Source of the DNA: Choanephora cucurbitarum
Lineage: Eukaryota; Mucoromycota; Mucoromycetes; Mucorales; Choanephoraceae
Length of the DNA stretch: 64,000 bases
Reading direction: 5' to 3'
Assembly: GCA_025331435.1 (NCBI GenBank)
Contig: JAIWNI010000015.1
Span: 1-64,000 of the forward strand
The notes beneath the pieces were generated by a model, which saw nothing but the letters and a program-made list of their open reading frames with translations, was not told the DNA's origin and searched no databases. Below, piece by piece: positions 22,698-35,118 of the stretch; positions within the stretch are counted from its first letter, which is position 1; every line of letters begins with the position of its first letter. The position numbers were made by a program, and so were the translations under genes.

Positions 22698-25561
22698 TTA
22701 TTCTTCCTCTGCCATAGCAGCTTTTGCCTCATCCACCTCATCTTGCATAATCTTCTTCCTTGCTAAAGCTGCTTTGGCCAGATCTAAGCGGTTATGTTTT
22801 TTGAACAAGATTGCTAGACGACGATCAGCTTCCATTCTTTTCTGCACGTTTGCTAGATAAGTTTCCATATCCAACAAGCCTGTCTGTACTTGAATAACAA
22901 GCATATTCATTTTGATTTCCAACGCTTGCTTTCGGTCCATCAAATCCTCTTTGGCTTTGGCTGATGATGCCTTGGAAGCCAGGCCTGCATTCACTAGCTT
23001 TAACTCGTGCTCCAATATCATGTTTGAGACAATATTGTCGACACTTTATGAGTGTCCGTCAAAAAAGAAAGAACAGCATTATTAGTATGAAGGCAGATGA
23101 GTGTTTCCCTTTCCTTACTTATTAAATTCTTCTTCGGCTGCTTCTAACTCGTTGTTATCCGCATCGGCCTCCTTTGGCTTCGATGAAGAAGGATTGGCTT
23201 GGGAAACTTGTTCCGGCTCTGGCTCTGCTTTTGGCTCTGCTTTTGGTTGTGGTGTTTCAGAGTTAATTTCAGTTTTGTCTTCAACTTGTTTAGCCTCATT
23301 ACTGGATGATGAGTTGCGTTCTGAGGAAGGGGGAACATATGGCCCACCTATGGTCAGTCCGGCTTCCGACATGAATTTAGATGCATTGCTTCCTGGCAAA
23401 TCTAACACAAGCCAACGTTCCGAACGTTTCACGCTGTCTTCACCTGTCAATGGCTCTCTTAAATTTACTTGAATTTCTATTTTCCCTCCTGTGTTTTTTC
23501 GACCTCCGTCCACAAGCTATCACAATGATAATGAAGCAATCAAAAAATGAATGGGTATGGCTGCAATACTTTGTTGTTCGCACTTACATTGAATATACCA
23601 CTGATTGAAGATTTCGTTAACAACTTATCCATAGAAACAACCACTTTGCCAAGTGAGATGGGTCTACGGAACAGGCCATAGCTATATTTGTTATGAAACA
23701 CTTCAATAGTCAGCTTCTTGCGTTGCAAATAGCGCATGAACGACCGGTTTGTTCTACTGATAGGTATCTGCACCTCGAAATCGAATTGTGGATCAGTACC
23801 AGATACAATTGGTGTCTCACCCTTATTCATAGCAGCCTGAGCTGTATTTTCAGGTGGCCAACCACCAAAGTCCCATGTTACAAAGCAATCAAGTTTAGTT
23901 GAAATATCCAAAGTAGGTAGGTTGAGAGCTCGTATTACTTTAAATTGCATCATGTTGTCAGGTACGGAATCAATGATGTTCTTATAGACATAACTGACTT
24001 GCTCAAAATGAAGGCTGGATATATTGGATTTATTGGTCTGCAAGACCATGAGATCAGCAGAAAAGGCTCTTTCGAGCTTGGCGTACGCATTGATTTGGTG
24101 AGAATCAGCTAAAACTGTACTTGTCTTCTTAGATTTGCCTTGATGAGCGCTATTCTGTTGTTGAGCTGATAAATTGTGACAGATGTTAATTTGATAGGTC
24201 AACTGAGCTTCCATTTGCTCGTAAGAGGTATCATAAGCACTCAACTCGAACTCTTGTACTTGTCGTATCTTTCCATCTCCCAAATTCATATCAGGTGCAC
24301 TAGGTAACACAGGAGGAGTTGTGATTGTACCATCCTTAAGGCCGATGCCTGTATGCAAAAGATCTTTTGATGTACGCACCATAGTTTTAGCGACTGAAAG
24401 ATTACCTAGTTTCTTGTAATGTATCGCGGCTTCCTTATACTGTTTCTGCAGTTTTATAACTTCTGATAGAATTTCTTGTGTCTGGCTGGGACTCATTGAA
24501 GAAGAGGAATGAGGCAAAGGAGAAGCAAGGGGAGAAGAAGCCGAGGAGTTTTGTGCTGCTGTTGATGAGGTTGCGTTTTCTGAGGAGGGAGGAGAGAAGG
24601 TTGAAACAGGCGAGGCTGAGGGGCGAGCTGTACTAGTAGGCGCCTTTGTCAATACAGGTTCATCCTTGGATTGTTCTTGTGATATGTTTAAAACAGAAGC
24701 AAATTCATCATATTTTTGTTGATATGATTTCGACTCTCTTAATAAGGCTACTGCTTTTTTCTTATCGCCTTGCCTTTTGGCCTCTAATGCTAGATGTTGA
24801 TATTCTTTTGCTTTCTTCTGCCATTCCTGAGGGTCTTCTTCTTCTTCGTGATTCGCTCGTGATTCGCTCGATGTCTTTTGCCGCTTATGCTCCACAAGAG
24901 TATTCATAGGGTCAGATGATTCCGTTTCTATTACAGAAGACCCGTTCTCAAGCAGATAGTTTGCTGCTCTTTCGATATCATTATCAAACATTTCTAGAGC
25001 TGTTTTTGCTTGATATACGCTGAATCCCATGTTGACTAATCCTGACAACTGCTCCGAATCATCTTGCAACTGAGGAGATGTCTTATTTGATAAAGAAGAT
25101 AACTCGCTCTACATTTAAGCAATATTTAATCTTCAAAATGGCTCTCATGTTCTTTGGCTATTGTTCGAAAAAAAAAACTATTTACCAGCAAATTAGGATC
25201 ATTCATATCATTGTCATTAAATTCAACATGAACATCTTCACTATCGTCCCCCTGAGCAAGCGCTACGTAAGAATCAATATCAATATGCATGTCCTTTGAA
25301 GAGGTGCTTTGTTGTGATTTTGGTTGCATTGTTGTCTTTGGTTTGTTGGAAGTAGAAGGTGAAGATAGCTCCTGTAATTGTTTCTATAAAGTAGTTCAAT
25401 ACGATAACATTATTCATTTGAATTTTTCTGCTTAATACCAATAAGTCAGGATCATTCATATCAACGTCTTGCTCACCATCGTCCAAATTAGAATTGAGTA
25501 ACGCGTCTATGTCATCTATATTGAAGTCTCCAGAGGTGGGCTGCTTTTGTTTGCTGTACAT
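22698..25561 (-). CDS. CC2D1: CC2D1/Lgd-type DM14 and C2 domain protein
   Basis: Several exons encode a long protein that starts with two acidic repeats each containing DMNDPDLL or DMNDPNLL, then a UBA-like domain (LSGLVNMGFSVYQAKTALEM), then DM14 domains (KKAKEYQHLALEAKRQGDKK, LQKQYKEAAIHYKKLGNLSV) and a C2 domain (FKVIRALNLPTLDISTKLDC through FMRYLQRKKLTIEVFHNKYS). The last exons hold a C-terminal helical region ending in an acidic MAEEE. This order matches CC2D1A/B and Drosophila Lgd, which bind the ESCRT-III subunit Shrub/CHMP4 in endosomal sorting. The UBA-like module at the front is an addition I do not recall from animal members. It is divergently transcribed from the NOL8-like gene 167 bp away. 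Confidence 0.85.
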
Positions 25562-25728
25562 AATGGTTTTAAATTTTGAAAAGAATCATGGCATAAAACT
25601 GGATTGCTAACTCCAAGATTAAAAGCATTGTTTGCTCGGTCCGCATTGTGACTACTCAGCAAACTATAAATTTGCAGAAAGGATCCACAATCAAAAAAAA
25701 ATCTTGACATTTTTTCTTCTTTTCTATC
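25562..25728. promoter_or_regulatory. short bidirectional promoter region
   Basis: Only 167 bp separate the start codons of the CC2D1-like (-) and NOL8-like (+) genes, so both must use this interval or the first exons for initiation. No defined factor site was recognised. Confidence 0.6.
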
Positions 25729-27991
25729 ATGTCTACAGATACAAGTGATATCAATAAAGGCTCAGGTACCACTAGTTGTACGTCGAATGATTTGCTGGAC
25801 ATTCTTTCTAATAGATATGCGTGTTCATAGATCCAGTACAAAAGAGAGTCTATATTGGTGGTCTGCACCCAACGACAAATGAACAACAAATCAAAGATCG
25901 TTTTAATAAATTTGGAACAGTGAATGATGTGACAATAGCTAAAAACACAAGCAGTAAGTTATTGATTGGAAGCTACACAATAAGAGGATACTCAATTAAT
26001 TTCTCTAGACGAATGCCGAGGATTTGCACATATGACAATTGAAACAACACCGAAAAAATGGGAGACATGTAATGCTTTATACAACTTTGATAACTATTCA
26101 TTCACTCACCCCTTTTTCTTCTTCTATTTGATAACATAAGGTTTATCTGTATATAATGGAGCTAAATGGAAGGGGTTGGAGCTTAAATTAGAAGAAGCCA
26201 AGATGGACTGGCAAGAACGAAAGCGAATCAGAGATGAAAAGATTTTAGAACAAGAAGAAAAGAAGAAAAAACGATTAGAGAGATGGAACGACAGTGAAGG
26301 TTTCCATTCAAAAGATATGTCGTTGGTCACAGATAACAACATGGGCTCGCGAAAAGGATGGAAAAGAGGAAGATATGGCAGAGCTATTGCAGTTATGCGT
26401 TTGAAGAAAGAAGATGGTACTAAAGTAAGTTTTTTTTTGTGCAAGTAACAATTAGTCTTTCTAATATGTTCCATAACAACAAGTTTGTGTTTGATCCTTC
26501 CCATTACAAAAACAACTTGACAAAACTATACAATATTGGTGTGCGTATGAAACCTGTCAACAAGTTGATCACCAGCATAGAATCGGATACAAGCTCTGAT
26601 GAAGACGATTGGCCTTCTATTTCATTACACAGATCTCAACAAGATGATACTATGGATCAAAGCGGTGATGAAGATGAGGAAATCATCAATAATTCAGCTA
26701 ATCGAGATGACCAAAAACGAAAAGCAGCCATGGAAAGAATGATGGAAGAGCAACAAGCAAGAAAGGAATTAATTAGTCAATCGCTTGCAGAGCAACAGCA
26801 GAATAGAAAGAATCATACTACATTTACTGACGATGAAGATCTCAAGGTAGATGAGGCTTTTGAGACAGATACAGAGGACGCTCCAAAAGCAGCCGATGGC
26901 AAGCAGTGGATGTTTGATGACGATGACGAATCAAGCGATGAGGAAGACCTCTTCAAAATCAATCCTGTACTAGAAGGTGAAGAGGGCCGAAAGCGTTTGG
27001 AACTTCAAAAGACTTTTAAGGGTGATGAGCGTTTCAAGCTCGGTGAGGACTTTATAGAAGCAGAAGAGACAAAAAAGAACAAAAAGATGACCGGCGATGA
27101 TATAACCCAAGAGCTGAATGCTGAAAAAGGACAGGCATTGGATGTACTACGTGCTATGTTTGGACAGGACAAAGTGGACACAAAGCCGACTGTCAACAAG
27201 ACACAAACCTGGACAAATGCTGCTCGTTTCGACCCTGATGCAGAGGATGCTTCTAAATACCTAATTGATAGAGAACAAAAAGCATTAGATGATGAGAGAC
27301 ATACAGATGACGAGAAGGAGGCTGATAATGAAGAAGAAGAAGACGACGACGAAGACTTTTTTGGTATAATTGGTGTACAGCATCAAATGACATATCTTCT
27401 AATTCGTTTTTCATCTTTTTTGTGAAGATCAAAAGTCTAGATCTGAAGCACCCATGCCAGTGGTATCTACGGATAAGCATTTCGAAGTCAATGCTAACTT
27501 AAAGCCTTTGTTTGGTGATGTAGAAGAAGGTAAGCAGATAGTGCATTTGAAGAGAGGCAGAAAATAACAATATACAAATGCAGCACCATTCACTTTATTC
27601 GGTGGAAATGACAATACCGGTGCTTCCTCTAGCAATGCATTGTTTGGACAACGCGAGCAAGACACCACCTCTTCATTAACGTCTTTCAAGCCAAGAAAAG
27701 CTGAAAGTCGTCTTGGTTTAGGTGTTATGTTCTTTTTCCATCTAGATAATCCTGCTCTTATGAAAAAGTAAGTACAATAAGCTTCCTGTCACTTCGTCTT
27801 ACACTAACATGATAAATAGGAGTTGCTATGCCTATGATGCTGATGGTGTCTTTCAAAACAAGCCAGACGAAAAAGATGCTTATGAGTCAAAATGGAGAAC
27901 ACAACGACCTATCATAAAAGAAATCCTCAAGAAGAGACAAAAGAATGCTGTAAAAAATCAAAAGAAGCGAGCTACTCGTGATCTAAAATAA
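25729..27991 (+). CDS. NOL8: NOL8-like nucleolar RRM protein
   Basis: Splicing of the short first exon (MSTDTSDINKGS) leads into an RRM: RNP2 KRVYIGGLHP and RNP1 CRGFAHMTIE, the latter restored by removing an intron that starts at about 25954. A basic helix with KRIRDEKILEQEEKKKKRLE follows, then the conserved FDPSHYKNNLTKLYNIGV segment, long acidic stretches, and the C-terminal FFFHLDNPALMKKSCYAYDA region ending in a Lys/Arg-rich tail. This order is that of human NOL8 and fungal relatives, nucleolar proteins of pre-rRNA processing and 60S assembly. The product is roughly 650 residues. The stop lies only 14 bp from the convergent phosphoglycerate mutase gene. Confidence 0.82.
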
Positions 27992-28005
27992 AGCTGGATA
28001 TTCTT

Positions 28006-29684
28006 TTATTGTTTCATGAATGCCTTAGCTAATGGCATGACTTGGTCGCCACAAAACCTTCCTAGTGCACCTTGAGCTGCATCAATTTCATTGAAACAGG
28101 TTACTGAATCACCATTTTTCGTTGGCTTATTGACAGAAGAAATGAGAAACGGAACTGGTTCACAGCTGTGATCACCATAAAGCACTGGCGTTGTGTGATC
28201 TCCTGTAACGATAATGGTATACTAAGTTTTCAATCGGATTAGAAGAAAAGTCAGTCATCTTCAGTTCTCTCACTACTTGCTTGTGTATCTCCTGGATCTG
28301 ATCTCAATTGAGAAACAACAGATCCAATCATTGCATCAATCTTTTGCATGTAATATATCTTTTTTTCAACATTGCGATCATGACCAGCATCATCTACTGC
28401 TTTTAAGTGACAGAATCCAAAATCATAATTGTCTGATTGAATGTGATGAAGGCAAGCTTCCCCCTTTGCGTTGAAATCAGTAGAGTAATCGCCTGTAGCA
28501 CCAGGAACATCAATTAAATCCATGCCGACCGTCATACCAATACCTGCAATGATACAAGTGGGTGCAATCAAAAAGCTCTTTAATTTGTGCTTCTCTTGGA
28601 TGCTAGGTACATCAATGCAGCTACCACATCCCCTCAAAAGCACACAGTTGGCTGGGTTTTTTCCTAACTGAATTCGCTCTTGGTTGATCGGGTGTCTCTT
28701 CAAAGCTTTAATCAATTCATCCGATAGCTCATTGGTTAACTACTTACAACACCAATGAACACAAAGAAAGGCACAGTCTTTGTCATTCTTCTGCACTTAC
28801 CTTGCTTGTCATAATAGAAGATTCGTTGTCTATTGTTGGTGTACAATAGATGAGCTTTTTACTATACAGCTGATCTTAAGTACCCCAGATATATACATTT
28901 ATGCTTGCTTTTGACTTACTTATCTTTCAATGGATCTGTGCCAGTAATAGTTGAAGCCAAACCTGGTCCACGTACTCTAATACCACAGCGATGTTCGATC
29001 GCATATTTAACTGATACACAATGATCAGGAAATGAAGGCAATTTACTAAATATACAGTAAGAAAAAAAAAGAAGAATAAACGGACCGAATATAAGATCAT
29101 CTTACATGTTATCCAAGTAATGACACAAGACAGGACCTATTCCTTCAAAATGCTTATCTGCTTTTCTCAATACTACAGTGCCTGAAGTTTCATCTAGGTA
29201 AGCAAAGTTACACTATAAGGTACGAATACTGACCATGAGCATAAATCGAATTCATATATGATGGCATACAAGCATATGTTTACCTTGAAAGCAATATCGC
29301 CCGGAATCATCTCTAGTCCTGCACCCATGCTTTCAAAAGCGCCTCTGCCCTCATAATACCTTTGGTTCTATAAGTTCAGTCACACAGGCTTGATGTACGC
29401 AACTTATTGGTACTACTCACACTCTAGGATCATAGCCAAGAATAGACAAGTGCGCTGTATCAGAGCCACAAGCTAAGCCAGGTTCAACAGGATCCAGAAG
29501 ACCGTTCAAACCTGAGGCTAATATGGATATTAGATGAGAGAGATCGCGTACATCTTCTGGCTTTACCTGCCAACTCATCAAGAAAAGGCAAATGGGCAAG
29601 TTGAAGAGGTGTCTTCATCTTGTGATCAGGAAGATTGACATCACCCAAGCCATCTATCAAAAATATCAAAAGTTTGTTTTTCAT
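28006..29684 (-). CDS. apgM: archaeal-type cofactor-independent phosphoglycerate mutase
   Basis: About eight exons encode a product of about 430 residues. The start MKNKLLIFLIDGLGD has the metal-binding Asp of the alkaline-phosphatase superfamily. The active-site region GSDTAHLSILGYDP, EGRGAFESMGAG, the metal motif DDAGHDRN and the C-terminal VTGDHTTPVLYGDHSCEPVP all match the archaeal-type enzyme (ApgM) rather than the plant/bacterial iPGM or the dPGM used by yeasts. It interconverts 2- and 3-phosphoglycerate in glycolysis without 2,3-bisphosphoglycerate. Whether it replaces or supplements a classical enzyme here is unknown. Introns are normal for this genome, so the gene is resident rather than contamination. 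The ATG lies about 100 bp downstream of the CK2 alpha stop. Confidence 0.88.
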
Positions 29685-29784
29685 GAAAAGAGGAGAAAAA
29701 TATATATGTAGTATTGACGGGGGAAAAAAGTTTATTTCATACAATTCGAAAAAGAAAGAGAGAGAGAGTAAACTTCAGATAGAA

Positions 29785-31221
29785 TTAATTTGGTCTGACA
29801 GCATCTATCGTGTTGATGTGTAAGTAATGGTATTAAAGAGAGCATTGCATATTACTTACCAAAGTAAGGGTGAGCCATAGCTTCCTTTGCAGTAAGACGT
29901 TCTTGATGATCATATCTTAGCAACTTATCCAAAAAGTCAACAGCGCTATCTGTAACAAAGCGTTGGTTATCGTTGTTAATGAATCTGTTCCAAGGCTTGC
30001 GTGGGTGTCTACCGAGAATGTTGTTGTACTCGGATGAAAGTGTAATGGAATATTTTTCAATGTATTTGAATAGTTCATCAGTGCCTAGAACACGAGCAAT
30101 CTTGACAAGTTGATCATAATTGTCATGACCGTGGAAAAAGGGCTCTTTGCGGAAAATCTATAAGATGTATAGATAATGCATCAGCAGAGAGTATAACAAA
30201 AAAAACAAAATGGCATATACGAGCTTGTTTTATCACACTACCATACTGGCAAACATACAGCCGTAACTCCACATATCCAAACTATAATCGTATTCTTGGA
30301 AATCAACCAATAACTCAGGTCCCTTAAAATATCTAGATGCAACTCGAACATTGTACTCTGTTCCAGCATGGTAAAACTCTGCCAAACCCCAATCGATCAA
30401 TCGAAGCTAGACACAAACCTCAATACTATTGTAATAAATTGCTTTTGGGCTATCTTACCTCTCTCTTTTCATGGTCAATCATAACGTTGTGTGGCTTAAC
30501 ATCACGATGCATAATGCCTTTTGAATGACAGTAGTCTAATGCCTAACCATTGCCATCACAGTGAAGATGAATAAGTTGCACAGATAAATTGAGGCTCCGT
30601 ATGGATGGCTGCCTTTTGTCTTACCTTTAGTAATTCGTACATGTAATATTGGATATCGAAGACAGTGAAACGAGGGTAAAGAATTTTGAATTCAGTATTG
30701 TTGACATATTCAGAAATGATAGCAGGCGTCTTTGACTAGTCAACAAAATAAAAATGTATTAGCGCATAGCCGAAAAAAGAAAGAAAAACGCGTCATTATC
30801 TACTTACAAATGGATCTCGGACGATATCCAAGAGGCCAACAATGTTAATGCCTCCTGCCAGGTTTTGCAAAATCTTTATCTCTCGTCTAATTTTCTTCTT
30901 TTTAACAGGTTTCAATGCCTTGATAATACACTTCTGATTGTTAGTAATGTTGATACCTTGGAACACTTCAGAGTATTTGCCGCGTCCAACTTTGCGGATA
31001 ATCTCATAGTTTTCTTGGTTTCTATTACAAGACAATAAGATTAGACAACCCAGCTCAGTGCGAAGTGCATCTCTATGCTTTTTTTTTTCTTTTTTCTTTC
31101 TCATTTTATTTTACCCCCATTCTACTTGAAGGTTATCGTAATCCCAATAGGAAGGAGGCATGTTGGCGTTAACATCAGCATAGCATCTAGCTATACTTTT
31201 GCAGCTATTGTTCGAGGTCAT
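29785..31221 (-). CDS. CKA1: casein kinase 2 catalytic subunit alpha
   Basis: Multiple exons encode a CK2 alpha of about 340 residues. Visible are the CK2 N-terminus [18 protein letters not shown], the glycine loop [11 protein letters not shown], the catalytic Lys in [20 protein letters not shown] with the CK2-specific basic cluster, [23 protein letters not shown] in place of DFG, and [15 protein letters not shown]. The last exon is tiny (29785-29804) and completes AHPYFDAVRPN, so the protein ends soon after the kinase fold and lacks the longer tail of animal CK2 alpha. CK2 is a constitutive acidophilic Ser/Thr kinase of nucleus and cytosol. Confidence 0.96.
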
Positions 31222-32196
31222 TTTGATGTTTCTATTCCCTTGAGTCTTTGTTCTTGCTTTTGACTTATTGGTCTGTCTTTAGTTTTACAAGTAAGAAGCT
31301 GAAGAGGAATAAAATGTTCATTGTGTTTTTTTTTCAATGAATTTGAAAATGGCCTTGTGTTTAAAGCCAGATCACCTGCTTTTTTAAAAAAAAAGCTTAC
31401 AGGATACTAGGTTTACAAAAGAGAGCTATCATCATGTATATACACATATCTTCTTCAATTGTAAGATTTTTGTTTGATAGATAATGGGGCCTCTTTCTTT
31501 TTTCCAGAGCCCAAGTATTTATGTTAACAGCGTTTATCTAATGAAGAGAAGCTACAAGTATATACATAAATATTTTTTTTAAAAAAAAGTCGGAAGACAG
31601 TTTACCTTTGTTGCCTATACCTTATTTATGTATGGTTATCTATATATTCGTTGTAGCAATAAAAACGATAAGCTGTTAAAGGAGTAGAAGTTTTTTTTAA
31701 TCTCGATTGATTTATTAGATCTTTTATGAGTCTATTCTGCTGAAGTCAGCATGATCTTGAATCTCTTGTGTAATGGTTTTACAAAGAAAAAAACCAAGAT
31801 GACCAAGTAACAAGAAATATACTTCAGAATGTATATTTTTTTGTTGTTCTTATCATTTTGATAAGCTTATCTCTTGTTTAGCTAGTGCCTCTAAGTATTA
31901 GCTCTTGCTGAAACTAAAGTTAATAGGGCATAACAATTTCTTAGCTAGCTTCTGGTGCAGTGATAAAGTGAACCTATAGGAACACATTCTGTTTCTTGAA
32001 ACAATCAATACTTGCCGTATTAAGATGATTGCGCAAGAACTGTCACATCAACACAAAAGAGTAGTCACCTGAATTAAAATTTTTCTGATCATATAAAAGC
32101 TGGGCTTTTTCTTAAACAATAGTTTTTTCGGTGGTTACATATTCACCCTTCAAAAACACTTTCTTTAATAAATTCTTCTTTAAATTACACAACACA
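31222..32196. other. divergent promoter region CK2 alpha / GMP synthase
   Basis: About 1 kb between divergent start codons, AT-rich with several T runs. No further gene, and no factor site that I can name. Confidence 0.5.
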
Positions 32197-33855
32197 ATGT
32201 CTGTTGAACAAATGAATGAAGCCTTCGATACAATCCTTATCTTGGATTTTGGATCTCAAACATCTCACCTGATCGCTCGTCGTGTTCGTGAGTTTGGTAT
32301 TTACTGTGAGCTTTTGCCTTGTACTCAAAAGATGGCTGAACTCCACTTCAAGCCTAAGGGTATCATCTTGTCTGGTTCTCCTTACTCCGTTTACGATACT
32401 GATGCTCCCCGTGTTGACCCTGCTGTCTTTGACAGTGGTGTTCCTGTCTTGGGTATCTGTTACGGTCTTCAAGAAATGACCAACCTTATGGGTGGTAAGG
32501 TTGAAGCCTGCGACCACCGTGAATATGGTTATGCTATGTTGAACATCCATAGATTCCCTAACCATCCTTTTGCTGATAAGCTTTTCGAAGGCATTGCTGA
32601 TTCTGTAGAGGTAGGGTTTGGAAAAAAAATTTTTTTTGAAAAGAAAAGCAAAATGCCAACAATTGTATAGGTTTGGATGTCTCACGGTGATCAAGTCACT
32701 GCTGCTGCTGACAACTTCTCTGTTATTGGTACTACTAAGACTGCTCCTTTTGCTGCTGTCGCTCACAACGAAAAGCCTTTCTTCGGTATCCAACTTCACC
32801 CTGAACTTTCTCACACTGCTTGTGGTAAGGATATCCTTCGCAACTTTGTCTTGAACATCTGTCAAGCCCAAGCTTCTTGGACTATGGAAGAATTTGTTGA
32901 AAAGGAAATCACTCGTATTCGTCAAATCGTCGGTCCTACTGGTCGTGTTATTGGTGCTGTTTCTGGTGGTGTCGATTCCACTGTTGCTGCTAAATTGATG
33001 CATGAAGCCATTGGTGACCGTTTCCATGCTATCTTGGTCGACAACGGTGTTATGCGTTTGAATGAATGTGAAAACGTCAAGAAGATGTTGGTTGATAAGA
33101 TGGGTATCAACCTCAAGATTGCTGATGCCTCTGATCTCTTCTTGGACCGCCTCAAGGGTGTTACTGATCCTGAAAAGAAGCGTAAAATCATCGGTAATAC
33201 TTTCATCGAAGTCTTTGAACAAGAAGCTGCTCTTGTTGACAAGGAATGTGGTGGCACTATCGAATATTTATTGCAAGGTACCTTATACCCCGATGTCATC
33301 GAATCCATCTCATTCAAGGGCCCTTCTGCTACTATCAAGACTCACCACAACGTTGGTGGTCTTTTGGAAGACATGAAGCTTAAGTTGATTGAACCTCTTC
33401 GTGAGCTCTTCAAGGATGAAGTTCGTGCTTTAGGTAAGATTTTGGGTCTTGACGATGAATTGGTCTGGCGTCACCCCTTCCCTGGACCTGGTATTGCTAT
33501 CCGTGTTCTTGGTGAAGTTACTCGTGAACAAGTTCAAATTGCTCGTTTAGCCGATAACATTTACATTGAGGAAATCAAGAAGGGTGGTTTTTACCGTCAA
33601 ATCTCACAAGCCTATGCTGCCCTTTTGCCTGTTAAGGCTGTTGGTGTTATGGGTGACAAGCGTACCTATGAACAAGTTATCGCTTTGAGAGCTGTTGAAA
33701 CCACTGACTTCATGTCTGCCGATGTCATGATTGGTGCTGAATGGTTCTTGACTTTAAAGCGCATCTCTTCCAGAATCATCAACGAGGTCAAGGGTGTTAA
33801 CCGTGTTGTGTATGATATTAGTTCCAAGCCTCCTGCCACTATCGAATGGGAGTAA
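32197..33855 (+). CDS. GUA1: GMP synthase (glutamine-hydrolysing)
   Basis: Two exons (32197-32610, 32671-33855) give 532 residues. The N-terminal class I glutamine amidotransferase domain shows [18 protein letters not shown], the nucleophile segment [14 protein letters not shown], and [11 protein letters not shown] with the catalytic His and Glu. The ATP-pyrophosphatase domain carries the P-loop [13 protein letters not shown], and the dimerisation domain ends in the family signature [20 protein letters not shown]. It converts XMP to GMP in purine synthesis. Codon use is strongly biased towards C- and T-ending codons, as expected of a highly expressed gene, and that bias leaves long open stretches on the antisense strand. 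Confidence 0.98.
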
Positions 33856-34350
33856 ACTATTTGTTATATTTTGTAGAAAAAAAAAGAAATTGCATATATA
33901 GAGAACATTTCAAAAGAATAAAGCATTATATTTATATTCATTTGTATAAACGAACCATACCAGACTTTGTTTTTTTGATAATAAAAGTGCTGTACCTCAA
34001 AAAGACACCAACTCATTATAAAGGAGAACTCTTTATGGTGGACACTTTCCTATTGGAAAAATATCAATTTAGAAATTAAGGTTTCTACGGTCATTTTAAC
34101 AATTGAAAAAGGATCAATATTTGTTGACAGGTCTGTTATTTGGAAGCAAAATCATGCGTCTTTCAAGAAATCAAAAATACCTTTATAAATCAAGCCTTTT
34201 TCTGTGGTAGTATGACGATCTTGTACTACTTGAGATCGCGAAATTATCCTATTTATACAGTCAGGCTTATGGGTCGTATAACCATGTATGGGGCTTTGGC
34301 TTTGAACTGCCTTTGCAAACTGGCGAATAATTGCCACACAATTGGCATTT
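33856..34350. other. intergenic spacer
   Basis: 3' flank of GMP synthase. A minus-strand open stretch at 34152-34430 overlaps the end of the next gene and may be a frameshifted continuation of it, but nothing recognisable was found. Confidence 0.4.
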
Positions 34351-35118
34351 TCAAGGGGTTCGTTTTCTACTTTTGTGTGGAGAATCGCTTCCTTGAGATA
34401 AGACGCCGAGAGCTTCAGTGGTCTGATCATCTATAGTATTATATGCTTCATTAGTTTGATTGTCTGCAATATTAAGCACTTCATTTTCTAAACTACCTCT
34501 AGTAATGACAATGGGCTCAGCAATCTCAATTGGAGGCTCTATTGCAGAAGGTCTATGCGCAATATTGACAGGAGCTTCTTTAGTTACTTCAGTAGTACTA
34601 GTGCACAAATTGATCTTGCTATTGTCTTCAAATAGATCAGCAGCTTCAATAAAGGACTTCTGAATCCATCTTTTGGTAGTGCTGGTACCAAATTCGCATA
34701 CATCTTTGGCATTCTTCAGCTGAGCAGAGTCGAAAGAATCCAGATAGCTCTGGATGTCTTCATCAAGGGCAGGCAAGGCGAGGGCTTTGAAATTTCTAAT
34801 TTCATTTGATTCTTCTTTTGTAAATGCCTCCTTCCAAATTGCATCAGATGGATCGACAACGAAATGAAGAGCAGGATAATCGTAATGGCATTTACTAATG
34901 ATTTCGCAAACAGCGCCCTCAACAAACTTTCCACTGGACAACTTCCATTTTTCAGAACCATTCAATTTTGAAACGCGTTCAATTAGTTTGGTCTTTTCAT
35001 TCGTCGTAACCAACGCATCATGCTTGCTGGCGAATGTGGAGGACTTGCTGGCGGTTGTGCATCTTAATTTAACCAACTGATTAATGCCTCTCTGGATCAC
35101 ACTCCACATAGTTTCCAA
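34351..35118 (-). CDS. lineage-specific-looking protein, unknown function
   Basis: An intronless frame of 255 residues. It carries a core with KWKLSSGKFVEGAVCEIISK, HFVVDPSD and ALALPALDEDIQSYLDSF, which resembles a multi-copy family of hypothetical proteins I associate with Mucoromycota genomes; this is recollection, not a search. The second half is Thr/Ser/Glu-rich and ends in a basic SRKRTP. Members I recall continue further after the WIQKSFIEAADLFEDN segment, so this copy may be truncated. No enzymatic motif is visible. It lies in an accessory-looking stretch next to transposon remnants. Confidence 0.5.
   Translation of the reverse strand: METMWSVIQRGINQLVKLRCTTASKSSTFASKHDALVTTNEKTKLIERVSKLNGSEKWKLSSGKFVEGAVCEIISKCHYDYPALHFVVDPSDAIWKEAFTKEESNEIRNFKALALPALDEDIQSYLDSFDSAQLKNAKDVCEFGTSTTKRWIQKSFIEAADLFEDNSKINLCTSTTEVTKEAPVNIAHRPSAIEPPIEIAEPIVITRGSLENEVLNIADNQTNEAYNTIDDQTTEALGVLSQGSDSPHKSRKRTP

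Noticed and set aside
32185..33222. 345-codon open frame antisense to GMP synthase
   Set aside because: Explained by strong codon bias of the highly expressed sense gene; no promoter or motif of its own.
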